In this document: in pieces, positions 6,801 to 15,012 of the stretch
Layout: each line of letters starts with the position of its first letter
Numbering within the stretch: the first letter of the stretch is position 1
Assembly: GCA_902791215.1 (NCBI GenBank)
Contig: CADAUZ010000010.1
Location: 1 to 64,000, forward strand
From: Oscillospiraceae bacterium
Lineage (GTDB): Bacteria; Bacillota; Clostridia; Oscillospirales; Oscillospiraceae
Length of the DNA stretch: 64,000 nt
Direction of reading: 5' to 3'
The notes under the pieces: model-generated
Told to the model about the DNA's origin: nothing
The model's input: only the letters and a program-made list of their open reading frames with translations
Databases searched by the model: none
Position numbers and translations under genes: made by a program

Positions 6801-9558
6801 CGGCGTTGGGGTCAACAGCCTTGTACCACACGGGGTAGGTGCCCGCGTGATACCCGGTGGGAACGGCGGCGGTGTAGAAGCGGGCCACGGGGGCGGAGCC
6901 GTCCGACGGGCCGACGGCGTAGAACATCACGCCGTGAGCCGTGCCGGGCTGCACAAGCTGCTGATGCTGTCCGTTGTAGGTGAGAGTGTAGGGATGGGGA
7001 GGCGTGAGCACGAAGGGACCCTCGATGCGGTAATTCACAGAGGCTGTGACCCCGCCCAGGGTGATGCTGGCGCTGTAATCGCCGGGCTCCGTGGGAGGCT
7101 CGGCCAGCTCGTGGCCGCCGCGATGGTAGACAACGGCGGGAGTCTCAACAGCGGGGATGGAGCCGCTGACGGCGGCCACATAGCCCGTTCCGGCGGCGCC
7201 CAGCGTCGGGGCCGCGATGGTCAGGGTCGCCGTGACATCGCCCTCGGTGCAGGCGGCGGTGAGTTCCGCCCCTTCGGCGCTGTACTCGTATTCATGCACC
7301 ACGATCTCATACCACTCGGAGTAAGCGTCGATCTGGTCACAGATGGCGCGGACGTGGTAGACGCCGGGCTTTGTGAAGCTGAAGGCGTTATCCTCGTTGA
7401 CAAGGATGCCGTCCCTGTCCAGCTCCTGCTTCTGGAAGAAGTAGTTGTCATCCAGACGCTTGCCTGTTTTGTCCTCGATCGCGACATGGAGCGTGCCGTT
7501 GACGGTGCCCTCTGCGTCCAGCTTTACGGGCGGCTGGCCCACGACGCCGACAAAGCTGCCGCTGACCATCACCTTGCCCTGGGGATCGCTGTAGGGCTTG
7601 TGCCCGGAGACGGTGATCTCAAGGGCGGCGGTACGGGTCAGGCCGTTGTTTGTGGTAAAGGGCGCGTTTGCGTTGAGATCGTTTTCGTAGGTGCCGTAGA
7701 CGTCCTCATCGATCAGATAGAGAAGGAAGCAGGTTCCGGGGCTGACCGCCGTGTAGCGCATATAGCCGGAGCCCTCATCCTTCGACAGCACCACGGGGGC
7801 GGGACCGTCGGCCTCGGTCCAGGGGGTGCCGTCCCGGCGGGCGACGATCCAATGACCGCAGGTGGGGTCAAAGCCGTAGTAGGGCGCCAGGAAGCGGTTC
7901 AGACCCTCCAGCTCCAGATAATTGGTGAAGGAGGAATCTCCCACCCGCATTGTTGCCTTGAGATAGTCATAGCTGCCGTAGGTGTAGCTCTCGCTGCCGA
8001 TGAAGTTCTGGGACGGGGGCAGCAGCTTCACAATGGCCAGCGGCTCCGTCGGCGCGATCTTGGATACCTCGTTATAGGTGAGGTTCACGGTCTGCCGCAG
8101 GGCGGCGCTCACCGGGGCGAAGGGGACGTAGGAGGTGATGTCGTCGATCACCTGGGCGTAATGATTGTTCGCGGTGACATTGTTCCAGTGAATGGCCGCG
8201 CTGTAATCGGAGCCGGTCTCCACGTCAAACTTGCCGTACTGCAGCGCACGGGACCAGAGGTTGGCCCGGCTGTCCCCCTCAAAGCGGGCGGCGATGCGTT
8301 TTAACGTGAAAGGCGAGGAGACGAAATCGTGGGTCACGACGAGAATCACGGAGTATTCCAGGCTGACCGGGCAGTTATAGGATTTCAGGATCTCGGTGCC
8401 GGCATGGCCCTGCTCCAGGATCGCCGTGGTGTAGGGCGGCAGGGTGATGGAGGCCGTCTCCGAGACGGTTTCGCTCTTGGTCGTGCTCTCACCCTTGGTC
8501 CAGCCGTCCGTTGTGGCGTTGCCCCAGGTGGTATTGCTGGACATGCTGAACTTCGTGCTCGACTTGACAAAGCCGAAATCGATTTCAAAGGTCTGCTCTA
8601 AGCCGATGTTGAGCGTCTTGCTTAAGCTGGTGGTGTCGGAATGGTTCACCGAGCTGCTGACCGTGTTGCTGACGCTGTTGGTGAGATTCTGCGACGCGGT
8701 CACGGGGATGAGGGAGTTGTTGATGATCTCGGCGGCGTATTTCTTGTCCGTCTTCGACTCGGCGGGCTTGATGACCTCGGTGACGAAGTTCCCGTCCTTG
8801 TCCTCCGGCTGGAGCGGAACCGCTTTGATGTCCGTGAGATAGGCGGCAACGGTCACCGCGTGGACGCTGTTACGAAGCTGAAGGGCCTTTGCGACAACTT
8901 CCTTCTGCTGGCTGCCCTCCTCGTTGGAGAAGCCGGTCAGATACTGCCACCAGTCCGGCGCGATCTTCTGCGCCGCCTGATTCAGGGAGGAAGCGTATTT
9001 CGGGTTATAATAGGTGCATGTCACGCCGCTGCTTTCGGATTCGCTACCGTTGAAAATGGCGTCCGTCCAGCCTTCGGAGAAATAAGACGGCTCACCTGCG
9101 AGCATGATGCCGGCGCCGAGCTGAAGCCACTTGTCCATAATGGACCGGTTGCCGAGCGCGGGGTGGGCCGTGTCCAGGATACCGATCAGAAAATCACCCG
9201 GGAGCGTATCCTCGTCCACATAGGTGTTATAAAAGGTGATCTGCTCCTTGCCCTCACCGAGTACATAGGTGTCCTTGGCCGGGGCGGGCGGATTGGTCTC
9301 CCTGTTCCAGTCCTTGAGGAAGGGGGAGTAAGAGGTATCCGGCAGGACCGGGCTCGCCTGTGCCTCATCGCTGGGAAGCTCCTGCTGCGAGCCGCTGCTC
9401 CAGCCCTGCTCTCCCGGGGGCAAGGCTTCCTGGGCCTCTTCCAGGGTCATGTTCTCCTCGGCAAAGGCCGGGCCTGTCAGGCTCAGCAGCATCACCAGAG
9501 CGAGGGCCAGGGCGAGCAAACGCCGGAGCGCATGGTTCAGGTTTGTTCGCTGTTGCAT
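3853..9558 (-). CDS. Giant secreted multidomain protein with an aerolysin-like segment
   Basis: The protein has 1901 residues from ATG 9558, chosen because AAGGAGG lies 7 nt upstream; an ATG 21 nt earlier would place the ribosome site inside the gene. Residues 1-33 form a signal peptide ending AFA. About residues 280-410 are rich in alternating Ser/Thr ('NLTNSVSNTVSSSVNHSDTT', 'TKSETVSETASITLPPYTTA'), the pattern of the pore-forming stretch of aerolysin/ETX-MTX2 toxins. Residues of roughly 750-1500 contain repeated beta modules with 'LTYNGEEQ' and 'PTxxHAGxYxVWY' motifs plus fibronectin-like 'LTPNTTYSF' segments. A divergent InlB-type repeat ('VLLSTAGSGTVETDKDRALP') and a conserved-looking C-terminal domain ('IGADLRLDGVIGLRFYV') follow. 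No sorting signal is seen. Pore formation is inference from pattern only. Confidence 0.72.
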   Translation of the reverse strand: MQQRTNLNHALRRLLALALALVMLLSLTGPAFAEENMTLEEAQEALPPGEQGWSSGSQQELPSDEAQASPVLPDTSYSPFLKDWNRETNPPAPAKDTYVLGEGKEQITFYNTYVDEDTLPGDFLIGILDTAHPALGNRSIMDKWLQLGAGIMLAGEPSYFSEGWTDAIFNGSESESSGVTCTYYNPKYASSLNQAAQKIAPDWWQYLTGFSNEEGSQQKEVVAKALQLRNSVHAVTVAAYLTDIKAVPLQPEDKDGNFVTEVIKPAESKTDKKYAAEIINNSLIPVTASQNLTNSVSNTVSSSVNHSDTTSLSKTLNIGLEQTFEIDFGFVKSSTKFSMSSNTTWGNATTDGWTKGESTTKSETVSETASITLPPYTTAILEQGHAGTEILKSYNCPVSLEYSVILVVTHDFVSSPFTLKRIAARFEGDSRANLWSRALQYGKFDVETGSDYSAAIHWNNVTANNHYAQVIDDITSYVPFAPVSAALRQTVNLTYNEVSKIAPTEPLAIVKLLPPSQNFIGSESYTYGSYDYLKATMRVGDSSFTNYLELEGLNRFLAPYYGFDPTCGHWIVARRDGTPWTEADGPAPVVLSKDEGSGYMRYTAVSPGTCFLLYLIDEDVYGTYENDLNANAPFTTNNGLTRTAALEITVSGHKPYSDPQGKVMVSGSFVGVVGQPPVKLDAEGTVNGTLHVAIEDKTGKRLDDNYFFQKQELDRDGILVNEDNAFSFTKPGVYHVRAICDQIDAYSEWYEIVVHEYEYSAEGAELTAACTEGDVTATLTIAAPTLGAAGTGYVAAVSGSIPAVETPAVVYHRGGHELAEPPTEPGDYSASITLGGVTASVNYRIEGPFVLTPPHPYTLTYNGQHQQLVQPGTAHGVMFYAVGPSDGSAPVARFYTAAVPTGYHAGTYPVWYKAVDPNAAYPDSAVYGPLLVTVAKADHPTPAAPTAEKVTDLTITLAPIEDGEYRMFGGAWQASPVFTGLRPNTRYSFQQRYAETDDYNRSAYSDLAYIYTTEDGSIKVAPKARSLTFNGEEQALVEAGQTYEGRMLYALGTNDRDVPDDSLFTETVPTALHAGSYYVWYRAEGDIEARCLEAGIAKAEQPAPPDPPTVDTYWFQGVHATWVYLNTKDGLEYSIGEDGVWSGSDKVVFDGLTPNTTYSFYARRPAGDDYLSPSLPSDPLTIITSQYDAPASKFDLYYNGEEQELFYPGYAGLGQEYRFSTIRLGEEHYTSKIPTRINAGEYQYYYALFDKSSNTILDGPRELEPTIHMATANISFPVTELQATGEPQPLIVNPVITPRSGVDVYYSLDDTENELSEPPMAVEPGRYQVFYRLQSHNEDSCASVPYGAPVTIRILGDINEALKDTKVFIDNWVYSDTPSEPTIVNNPHSIPVVYTYAPRGAHDSEFTSQVPIEAGDYTMKAHFSHPDYVNERDILVDFTISKKVPVLGEDYTITPYTGIATGEFRNLVDITTREGSFIKVWCSLDKLNVTSSAPRKTDAGIYEIWYKVSGDANYESINEWCGPVIAELTGKHNVLLSTAGSGTVETDKDRALPGETVTLTTKPLANYVTSAVIVKAGEESVPVFRGLDDVYTFNMPNADVTVSVVFAQSAIIGADLRLDGVIGLRFYVRVPETFNQTFGLGSGYEEPYMSFVIHGRVVTVKLSEAEAMGSSLYLFTCPITSIEMAEPVNAVFHYGGEGLARTTYSIKQYLDDTRNLSSRYGELIDAIQNYGHYMQAYLARINHFIIGEGGYAEMPAASELTPLRDLSDFRRQWGPEAYDASLVDSMRYYLKLDSTTAMGIRLYLNSTPASYSVTVDGQEWPVTDRGGNVYQIEIPGVSAGNLGKAYHVVFTADDRIVYDIYTSCLSYADSLLADPSAQTDTRLAFTSLYHLYAAVRNHLDS

Positions 9559-9602
9559 ACGTCGTCCTCCTTGCTGCATTGTTTTTGCAATTATACAATT
9601 AT

Positions 9603-9630
9603 ATTATAACAATTTTACCAAAAAGTGCAA
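9603..9630 (-). promoter_or_regulatory. Promoter of the giant secreted-protein operon
   Basis: Minus-strand TTGCAC (9625..9630) and a consensus TATAAT (9603..9608) are 16 bp apart, about 45 bp before the start codon, in an AT-rich block. Confidence 0.65.
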
Positions 9631-9708
9631 TAAAAAATACCTGAAAAAGCCGGATGAGAACAATGAAATAAGAAAAATAAAAAATCTCAGGAAAGATGAG
9701 AAAAACCC

Positions 9709-9737
9709 TTGCAAAAAACGAACCGATCTGCTATTAT
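9709..9737 (+). promoter_or_regulatory. rpsB promoter
   Basis: TTGCAA (9709..9714), a 17-bp spacer and TATTAT (9732..9737) give a leader of about 100 nt before rpsB. The leader could carry S2 autoregulation, but I cannot match it to a known motif. Confidence 0.7.
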
Positions 9738-9847
9738 ATCAAGGCATTTCGCACGGGAGCGGACTTTCCCCATGTGGCCCACAGGCTTGGCGGAGAGGTT
9801 GAAGCGCCCGGAGGAAATAACAAATATGAAAAAGGAGAACAAACCAA

Positions 9848-10579
9848 ATGGCAGTCGTATCCATGAAGCAGCTGCTCGAGGCCGGTGTCCACTTCGGTCA
9901 CCAGACCCGCCGCTGGAACCCCAAGATGGCCGAGTACATCTACTGTGAGCGTAACGGCATCTACATCATTGACCTTCAGAAAACCGTCAAGAAGCTCGAG
10001 GAAGCCTACAGCTTCGTCCGCGATCTCGCGGCCAACGGCCAGACCATCCTCTTCGTCGGCACCAAGAAGCAGGCGACCGACGCCGTCAAGGAAGAGGCCT
10101 CCCGCGTCGGCATGTACTATGTCAACGCCCGCTGGCTCGGCGGCATGCTCACCAACTTCAAGACCATGCGCACCCGCGTTGACCGCCTGGCCCAGCTCAA
10201 GAAGATGCAGGAAGACGGCACCTTCGACATGCTGCCCAAGAAGGAAGTCATGAAGCACCTGGGCGAGATGGAGAAGCTCGAGAAGTATCTCGGCGGCGTC
10301 AAGGAAATGAAGCGTCTGCCCGGCGCCCTGTTCGTTGTTGACCCCCGCAAGGAGCACAACGCCATCGCCGAGGCCCGCAAGCTGCACATCCCCATCGTTG
10401 CCATCGTCGATACCAACTGCGACCCCGATGAGGTCGACTATGTCATCCCCGCCAACGATGACGCCATCCGCGCCATCCGCCTCATCTCCGCCACCATGGC
10501 CAACGCCGTTCAGGAAGGCCGTCAGGGCGCCGATGCAGCCGCCGAGGAAGAAGCCCCCGCAGAGGACGCAGCGGAATAA
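9848..10579 (+). CDS. rpsB: 30S ribosomal protein S2
   Basis: The 243-residue protein begins [20 protein letters not shown] and contains '[26 protein letters not shown]', 'FVGTKKQA' and '[22 protein letters not shown]', all signature blocks of bacterial S2. It joins the small subunit late in assembly and helps anchor S1-type contacts. An acidic Ala/Glu tail follows the conserved core. AAGGAG lies 10 nt before the start. It is followed after a terminator-like hairpin by tsf, the usual bacterial order. Codon use is strongly biased to C-ending codons, as expected for a highly expressed gene in this genome. Confidence 0.98.
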   Translation: MAVVSMKQLLEAGVHFGHQTRRWNPKMAEYIYCERNGIYIIDLQKTVKKLEEAYSFVRDLAANGQTILFVGTKKQATDAVKEEASRVGMYYVNARWLGGMLTNFKTMRTRVDRLAQLKKMQEDGTFDMLPKKEVMKHLGEMEKLEKYLGGVKEMKRLPGALFVVDPRKEHNAIAEARKLHIPIVAIVDTNCDPDEVDYVIPANDDAIRAIRLISATMANAVQEGRQGADAAAEEEAPAEDAAE

Positions 10580-10586
10580 GAATCTC

Positions 10587-10614
10587 AAAGGGGCGTGATT
10601 TGCGCCCCTTTTCT
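10587..10614 (+). terminator. Hairpin with U-run between rpsB and tsf
   Basis: A 9-bp perfect stem AAAGGGGCG/CGCCCCTTT (10587..10595 with 10603..10611) followed by T-rich sequence. It probably lowers read-through so that S2 and EF-Ts levels can differ. Confidence 0.7.
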
Positions 10615-10640
10615 ATTTTAATACAGGAGGAAAAATTACT

Positions 10641-11573
10641 ATGGCTTTTACCGCTCAGGATGTCAAGACTCTCCGTGAGATGACCAACGTCGGCATGATG
10701 GACTGCAAGAAGGCGCTCCAGGCCTGCGACGGCGATATGGACAAAGCAGTCGACTGGCTGCGTGAGAAGGGCCTTGCCAAGGCCGCGAAGAAGGCCGGCC
10801 GTGTTGCCGCCGAGGGCATGGCTTATGCCCGCGTCTGCCCCCAGTGCGGCGTCGCCGCCATCGTTGAAGTCAACTGCGAGACCGACTTCTGCGCCAAGAG
10901 CGAGGCGTTCCAGCAGTTTGTCAAGGACATCTGCAAGGTTGTCCTCAACGACAACCCCGCCGACGTCGAGGCCCTGCTCCAGTGCAAGTACCCCGAGCGC
11001 GACCTGACTGTGGCTGAGATCCTGCCCGAGAAGGTCATGTCCATCGGCGAGAACCTGCAGATCCGCCGCTTCGCCCGCTTTGCCGAGCCCACCAACGTCG
11101 CCTACGTTCACGCTGGCGGCTCCCGCGCTGTTGTCGTCAACCTCGCTGTCGAGGGCGGCATCGACGCCACCGAGATCGGCAAGAACGTCGCCATGCAGAT
11201 CGCGGCCATGAATCCCAAGTACTGGGACAAGAGCCTCGTTCCCCAGGCCGACATCGACCACGAGCGCGAGGTTCAGGTTGCCCTTATGGACAACGACCCC
11301 AAGATGGCGTCCAAGCCCCAGGCCATCAAGGAGAAGGCCGCTGCCGGCAAGATCAACGCCTTCTTCAAGGAAAACTGCCTGCTCCAGCAGGTCTTCGTCC
11401 GCTCCGACCTGTTCGACGGCTCCGTCGAGGGCTACATCGCCGACGCCGCCAAGAAGCTCGGCGGCAGCGTGAAGTTCGTCGACGCCGTCCACTTCATCAA
11501 GGGTGAGGGCATCGAGAAGAAGGAAGAGGACTTCGCCGCTGAGGTCGCAGCCCAGATGAACATGGGCAAGTAA
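10641..11573 (+). CDS. tsf: Translation elongation factor Ts
   Basis: The 310-residue protein opens with the UBA-like domain 'VKTLREMTNVGMMDCKKALQ', continues with 'DKAVDWLREKGLAKAAKKAGRVAAEG' and carries the dimerisation and EF-Tu-binding core 'IVEVNCETDFCAKSEAFQQFV'. It acts in the cytoplasm as guanine-nucleotide exchange factor for EF-Tu. Four extra Cys in the first half (for example CPQCG) are slightly unusual. GGAGG lies 10 nt before the ATG. It is the second gene of the rpsB-tsf unit and is closed by a strong terminator. Confidence 0.98.
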   Translation: MAFTAQDVKTLREMTNVGMMDCKKALQACDGDMDKAVDWLREKGLAKAAKKAGRVAAEGMAYARVCPQCGVAAIVEVNCETDFCAKSEAFQQFVKDICKVVLNDNPADVEALLQCKYPERDLTVAEILPEKVMSIGENLQIRRFARFAEPTNVAYVHAGGSRAVVVNLAVEGGIDATEIGKNVAMQIAAMNPKYWDKSLVPQADIDHEREVQVALMDNDPKMASKPQAIKEKAAAGKINAFFKENCLLQQVFVRSDLFDGSVEGYIADAAKKLGGSVKFVDAVHFIKGEGIEKKEEDFAAEVAAQMNMGK

Positions 11574-11600
11574 GTCCCCGCAAAACCTGATACGCAATGA

Positions 11601-11632
11601 AACCGGCTCCGGATAACGGGGCCGGTTTTTTG
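11601..11632 (+). terminator. Terminator after tsf
   Basis: An 11-bp GC-rich stem (11601..11611 with 11617..11627, one G-T pair) followed by TTTTTT. Confidence 0.85.
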
Positions 11633-11675
11633 CATGTTCGCCCTCCTTGCCGCACACCTGCGGTGAAGGCGTCCC

Positions 11676-11822
11676 GGCCCCCTTGCCTAAAGGGGGCTGG
11701 CACCAGTGCGCACACTGGTGACTGGGGGATTTAGTATCCGTGACATAAGACGATGAACCGAATCCCCCAGTCACGGCGCTTGCGGGGGACGCGCCGCGAC
11801 AGCCCCTTTAGGAAAGGGGGCC
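11676..11822. repeat. Dispersed palindromic repeat, copy 1
   Basis: A 147-bp element built of nested inverted repeats. Outer arms are 11676..11699 and 11800..11822, inner arms 11718..11731 and 11761..11774. It includes the near-palindrome CACCAGTGCGCACACTGGTG (11701..11720). Related copies are at 11933..11993, 13986..14112 and 20381..20531. It has no coding potential and sits between genes. Confidence 0.75.
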
Positions 11823-11932
11823 AAAGCGCAAGGGAACCAAAGCGTGCCCCGCGAAAAAAGTCAAAAAATTTTTTTCGTCCCCGGGAACAAAGCGACGGGC
11901 CCCGGCGTCATAATAAGCGAAAGGGGCAAAAA

Positions 11933-11993
11933 CCCTCTCCGTCACGGCGCTTGCGGGGGGACGCGCCGTGACGGTTCTCCAGGAAAGAGAGCC
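11933..11993. repeat. Dispersed palindromic repeat, short copy 2
   Basis: A perfect 12-bp inverted repeat CCGTCACGGCGC (11939..11950 with 11963..11974) with flanking CTCTC/GAGAG arms. The sequence matches the central part of copy 1. The remaining bases between tsf and the surface protein (11823..11932, 11994..12055) show no gene. Confidence 0.65.
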
Positions 11994-12055
11994 GGGAGCG
12001 ATTTCAAAGCGGTTACAAACAGGAAAAAATTTACGCCGGATTTATGAAAAAACTC

Positions 12056-12084
12056 TTGCAATTTGTTTGAGGACGTGTTACATT
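12056..12084 (+). promoter_or_regulatory. Promoter of the surface-protein gene
   Basis: TTGCAA (12056..12061), a 17-bp spacer and TACATT (12079..12084). A second TATAAT at about 12133 has no matching -35, so I prefer the upstream site, which gives a leader of about 90 nt. Confidence 0.55.
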
Positions 12085-12178
12085 ATAGCTGCACCGCGGA
12101 TGGAGTGTTCTGCAGGCACTCTGTTTGCGTTGTATAATATTGTTGTTAAATATTATCAACATAGAAGGAGAGGACAAC

Positions 12179-13918
12179 ATGAAAACTTTTTCTAAAGTCT
12201 TGTCAATGTTCCTGGTCGTTGTGATGTGCTTCGGCCTCTTCGCAACGAGCGCATACGCAACCGGGTACAACGCTTTCAACTTTGGCGACAACGCCGCCGA
12301 CAACGCAGCGTCTGACAGCGTTGAGGCCAATGCCCCGGCCAATGACGCGGGCGACGGCTCCTTTACCGTGAATCTCGATCAGCCGCAGGCAAACACAGCT
12401 GAGCAGACCCAGGAGCAGGTACAGGAGCAGGCTCAGGAAGCGGAAAAGGAAGGCGAGAAGCTCGAGGCCACCAATACCATCGACTTCGGCATGTCCGATA
12501 CCGCGACCTTCGATACCCCGTATTCCAAGATGCCTGACAATGTTACCTTTACCGCAACCCCCAAGGACATTTCCAAGAGCATGACTGATGCCGAGGCAAA
12601 TGTGACTATCAAGTCCAGTGCCGAGACCTTTGACGGCGACACCTTCCCGGCTGGCATTGCTTACAGTACATCCGCTACCGGTGCCAATCTGACCACCCTG
12701 ACCAGAGGTGCGCACTATGAAGTAAACAACACCAAGAACCTGCTGATTTACGGCAGCTGGCTCAAGACCCTGGCCCCCGGCACCTATTTCTTCTACGGCA
12801 AGCGCACGGACGATGTACCTGTGAAGCTGGACTTTGTCAACGTCGATAATGGCACCTTCACCGGTGATGTGACCATCAGCCCCAGCAGCTACGACAAATC
12901 TGTTGCCTACGACAGCGGCACCAACTGCATCAAGGCCAAGGGCGACCTCCTTGAGAAAATGTACGGTTTTGGTGTGGCAACGCTTTCCGGCAGCTACAGC
13001 CATGTTCTCACGGTCAACGAGTATACCTACTCCGGCACCGGTGCCAATGCCACCCTCACCCTGACCGAGAAATACCTCGACAGTCTCAATGACGGCGAGT
13101 ACCATCTTATCGGCTTCCCCATCCAGGGCAGCATTGCCGACCAGGTAGACCTTGGCAAGTTCATTGTCAGATCCAGCGATATCCCCGCTGTCTGGACTCT
13201 GAGCCCCGACTACCAGATCTGGTACAGCGGCACCGATCCCCTGACCTTCTACTCCGACGTCTTTAACGCCGCCGGCGAGGGCTGGAACTACAAGGGCTAC
13301 AAGTGGGATGTGATCGTCCCCGATATCCGCGTCAGCACCCGCAGCAATATGAGCGGCGCCACCTCGGTCCGCATCGACCAGTACTGGGATCTCGGCTACG
13401 GCTACTTCATGCTGGGCCAGAACTTCCTCAGCTCCCTGTCCGCGGATGAGACCTACTACATGCAGGTCATCGATGCCCGCCATCCCGAAGACATTTACAC
13501 CAACATCGTTACCTTCCGTGTCGGCCCGACGCTCCGCGCCATCGACACCGACAAGCACGTCATCAACAGCACCCGCAGCCTGCGCTTCCGTAGCAGCGCC
13601 CCGGTGTCTGAGGTCTATGTCGGCAACATTCAGCTGACCGATCCCGCCGATTTCGGTGTGTCCTGGGACGGCAAGACCGTTACCCTGAGCTTTGAGTTCC
13701 TCAACAAGCGCAGCGCCGGCAACACCTACACCATCAAGGTGCGCACCACCAGCGGCGAGTGGGCCGCCACCACCTTCCAGGTGCTGACCACCGCGCAGGG
13801 CTCCGCCAGCCCCCGCACCGGTGACGAGAGCAACCTCGGCCTCTGGGCCGCGTTCCTCCTCCTGTCCGGCACGGCCGTCGTGGTCCTGGTCCCCAAGCTC
13901 AGAAAGCAGGAGTTTTGA
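12179..13918 (+). CDS. Cell-wall-anchored surface protein with a PxTGD sorting signal
   Basis: The protein has 579 residues from the ATG at 12179, which has GAAGGAG 8 nt upstream; an in-frame ATG at 12125 has none. Residues 1-29 form a signal peptide. An acidic, Gln/Glu-rich low-complexity segment follows ('EQTQEQVQEQAQEAEKEGEK', about residues 75-100). The middle (about 110-530) looks like several beta-sandwich modules, for instance 'PDNVTFTATPKDISKSMTDA', without a family I can name. The C-terminus has 'SPRTGDES', a hydrophobic stretch and a basic tail RKQEF, a sortase signal variant common in Clostridia. It should be covalently fixed to peptidoglycan. No sortase is in the window. Confidence 0.8.
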   Translation: MKTFSKVLSMFLVVVMCFGLFATSAYATGYNAFNFGDNAADNAASDSVEANAPANDAGDGSFTVNLDQPQANTAEQTQEQVQEQAQEAEKEGEKLEATNTIDFGMSDTATFDTPYSKMPDNVTFTATPKDISKSMTDAEANVTIKSSAETFDGDTFPAGIAYSTSATGANLTTLTRGAHYEVNNTKNLLIYGSWLKTLAPGTYFFYGKRTDDVPVKLDFVNVDNGTFTGDVTISPSSYDKSVAYDSGTNCIKAKGDLLEKMYGFGVATLSGSYSHVLTVNEYTYSGTGANATLTLTEKYLDSLNDGEYHLIGFPIQGSIADQVDLGKFIVRSSDIPAVWTLSPDYQIWYSGTDPLTFYSDVFNAAGEGWNYKGYKWDVIVPDIRVSTRSNMSGATSVRIDQYWDLGYGYFMLGQNFLSSLSADETYYMQVIDARHPEDIYTNIVTFRVGPTLRAIDTDKHVINSTRSLRFRSSAPVSEVYVGNIQLTDPADFGVSWDGKTVTLSFEFLNKRSAGNTYTIKVRTTSGEWAATTFQVLTTAQGSASPRTGDESNLGLWAAFLLLSGTAVVVLVPKLRKQEF

Positions 13919-13946
13919 GACCTGACGAAAACAGCATAAGATAAGC

Positions 13947-13983
13947 TTCACCCCCACGCGAAAAGCGTGGGGGTGAGTTTTTG
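13947..13983 (+). terminator. Terminator after the surface-protein gene
   Basis: A 12 to 13-bp stem (13947..13959 with 13965..13977) with loop GAAAA, followed by TTTTTG. Confidence 0.85.
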
Positions 13984-13985
13984 TA

Positions 13986-14112
13986 CCCTCTCCGTCACGG
14001 CGGCAAGCCGCCATGACACCTCCCCCAAAGGGGGAGGCAAGAGGCGAGGAATATAACTTGGCTCCCCCTTTGGGGGGGCTGTCACCAGTGTGCACACTGG
14101 TGACTGAGAGGG
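13986..14112. repeat. Dispersed palindromic repeat, copy 3
   Basis: CCCTCTC/GAGAGGG arms enclose several inverted repeats, among them a perfect 24-nt palindrome at 14081..14104 with core CACCAGTGTGCACACTGGTG. The element ends 3 nt before the coaX stop codon, so it also forms the 3' end of coaX mRNA. Confidence 0.75.
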
Positions 14113-14115
14113 CCT

Positions 14116-14883
14116 TCACCGGTTCTTCTCGTACAGCTTCCACAGGCCCCGCAGCAGCAGCTCGCCGTCGACGATGATGCCGGGGCGGGTGCAGCAGGGG
14201 ATCACGTCGGCGGCGAGACTGCCGGTGGCGACCACCGTGCAGGGGTAGCCCAGCTCCGCCTCCATGCGGGCGATCATGCCGTCGATCATCGCCGCCGTGC
14301 CGAACACCGCGCCGGAGCGCATGCAGTCGACCGTGTTGCTGCCTACCACCTTTTTCGGCGGCAGGATGGAAACATCGGGCAGCAGGCTCGTCCCCGCCGA
14401 GAGGGCGTTGTAGCCGAGCTTGATGCCGGGGACAATGGCCCCGCCGCGAAAGCAGTTGTTCTTGTCCACCACTGTCAGCGTCGTGGCTGTGCCCATGTCC
14501 ACCACGATGGCGGGCGTGCCGTAGTATGCCGCCGCCGCGACGCCGCCCACGATGAGGTCGGCGGCCACGCTGCCCGGCTCATCCACGCGCAGGTTCATCC
14601 CGGTCTTGATGCCGGGGCCGACCACCATGGCCCGCCTTCCGATGAGCGCTTCGAGCGCGGTTTTGAGCGACTCCGTCACCCGCGGCACCACCGAGGACAG
14701 GATGCTGCCCTCAAAGGCGGTGGGGTCGAGGCTGTAAAAGTCCGTGATCTGGCGCAGCTTGATGATGTGCTCGGTGGCGGTCTCCCGGGGGTCCGTGTGG
14801 AAGCGGACGATGTTTCGGATGTCCCCGTTTTCCACCATGCCGATCACAATGTGGGAGTTGCCTACGTCAATGGTGAGTATCAT
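14116..14883 (-). CDS. coaX: Type III pantothenate kinase
   Basis: The 255-residue protein begins MILTIDVGNSHIVIGMVENG, with the DVGNS phosphate-binding loop of the ASKHA fold. It has 'GPGIKTGMNLRVDEPGSVAADLIVG' and 'AIVVDMGTATTLTVVD', which are the pantothenate and ATP-site motifs of CoaX. It phosphorylates pantothenate in the first step of CoA synthesis in the cytoplasm, is insensitive to CoA feedback and needs a monovalent cation. GGGGAGG lies 7 nt before the start. It stands alone on the minus strand between repeat elements. Length fits the family (about 255). Confidence 0.95.
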   Translation of the reverse strand: MILTIDVGNSHIVIGMVENGDIRNIVRFHTDPRETATEHIIKLRQITDFYSLDPTAFEGSILSSVVPRVTESLKTALEALIGRRAMVVGPGIKTGMNLRVDEPGSVAADLIVGGVAAAAYYGTPAIVVDMGTATTLTVVDKNNCFRGGAIVPGIKLGYNALSAGTSLLPDVSILPPKKVVGSNTVDCMRSGAVFGTAAMIDGMIARMEAELGYPCTVVATGSLAADVIPCCTRPGIIVDGELLLRGLWKLYEKNR

Positions 14884-14922
14884 GTTTTAGCCTCCCCTTT
14901 CACATACAAGCCGATATGTTGG

Positions 14923-14995
14923 CATCCTGAGCAGCGCGAAGGATCTTTACCCGGTACATGCGGGAGAACAAGATTCTTCGCTTATGCTCAGAATG
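14923..14995. repeat. CATCCTGAGC-type inverted repeat, copy 1
   Basis: Imperfect arms of about 25 bp (14923..14947 and 14970..14995) carry CATCCTGAGC...GCGAAGGATC and its complement. This motif recurs at 16560..16635 and belongs to a class of dispersed intergenic repeats in Clostridia. Confidence 0.65.
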
Positions 14996-15012
14996 ACAGA
15001 GTATACAGTGTG

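Noticed and set aside
3865-8304. Long plus-strand open frames (667 and 700 codons) opposite the giant secreted protein
   Set aside because: They are mirror frames of a GC-rich gene; no ribosome sites, no recognisable family, composition full of Gly/Asp/Val/His.
12125-12181. Upstream ATG as start of the surface protein
   Set aside because: It adds 18 hydrophobic residues before a complete signal peptide and lacks a ribosome site; the ATG at 12179 has one.
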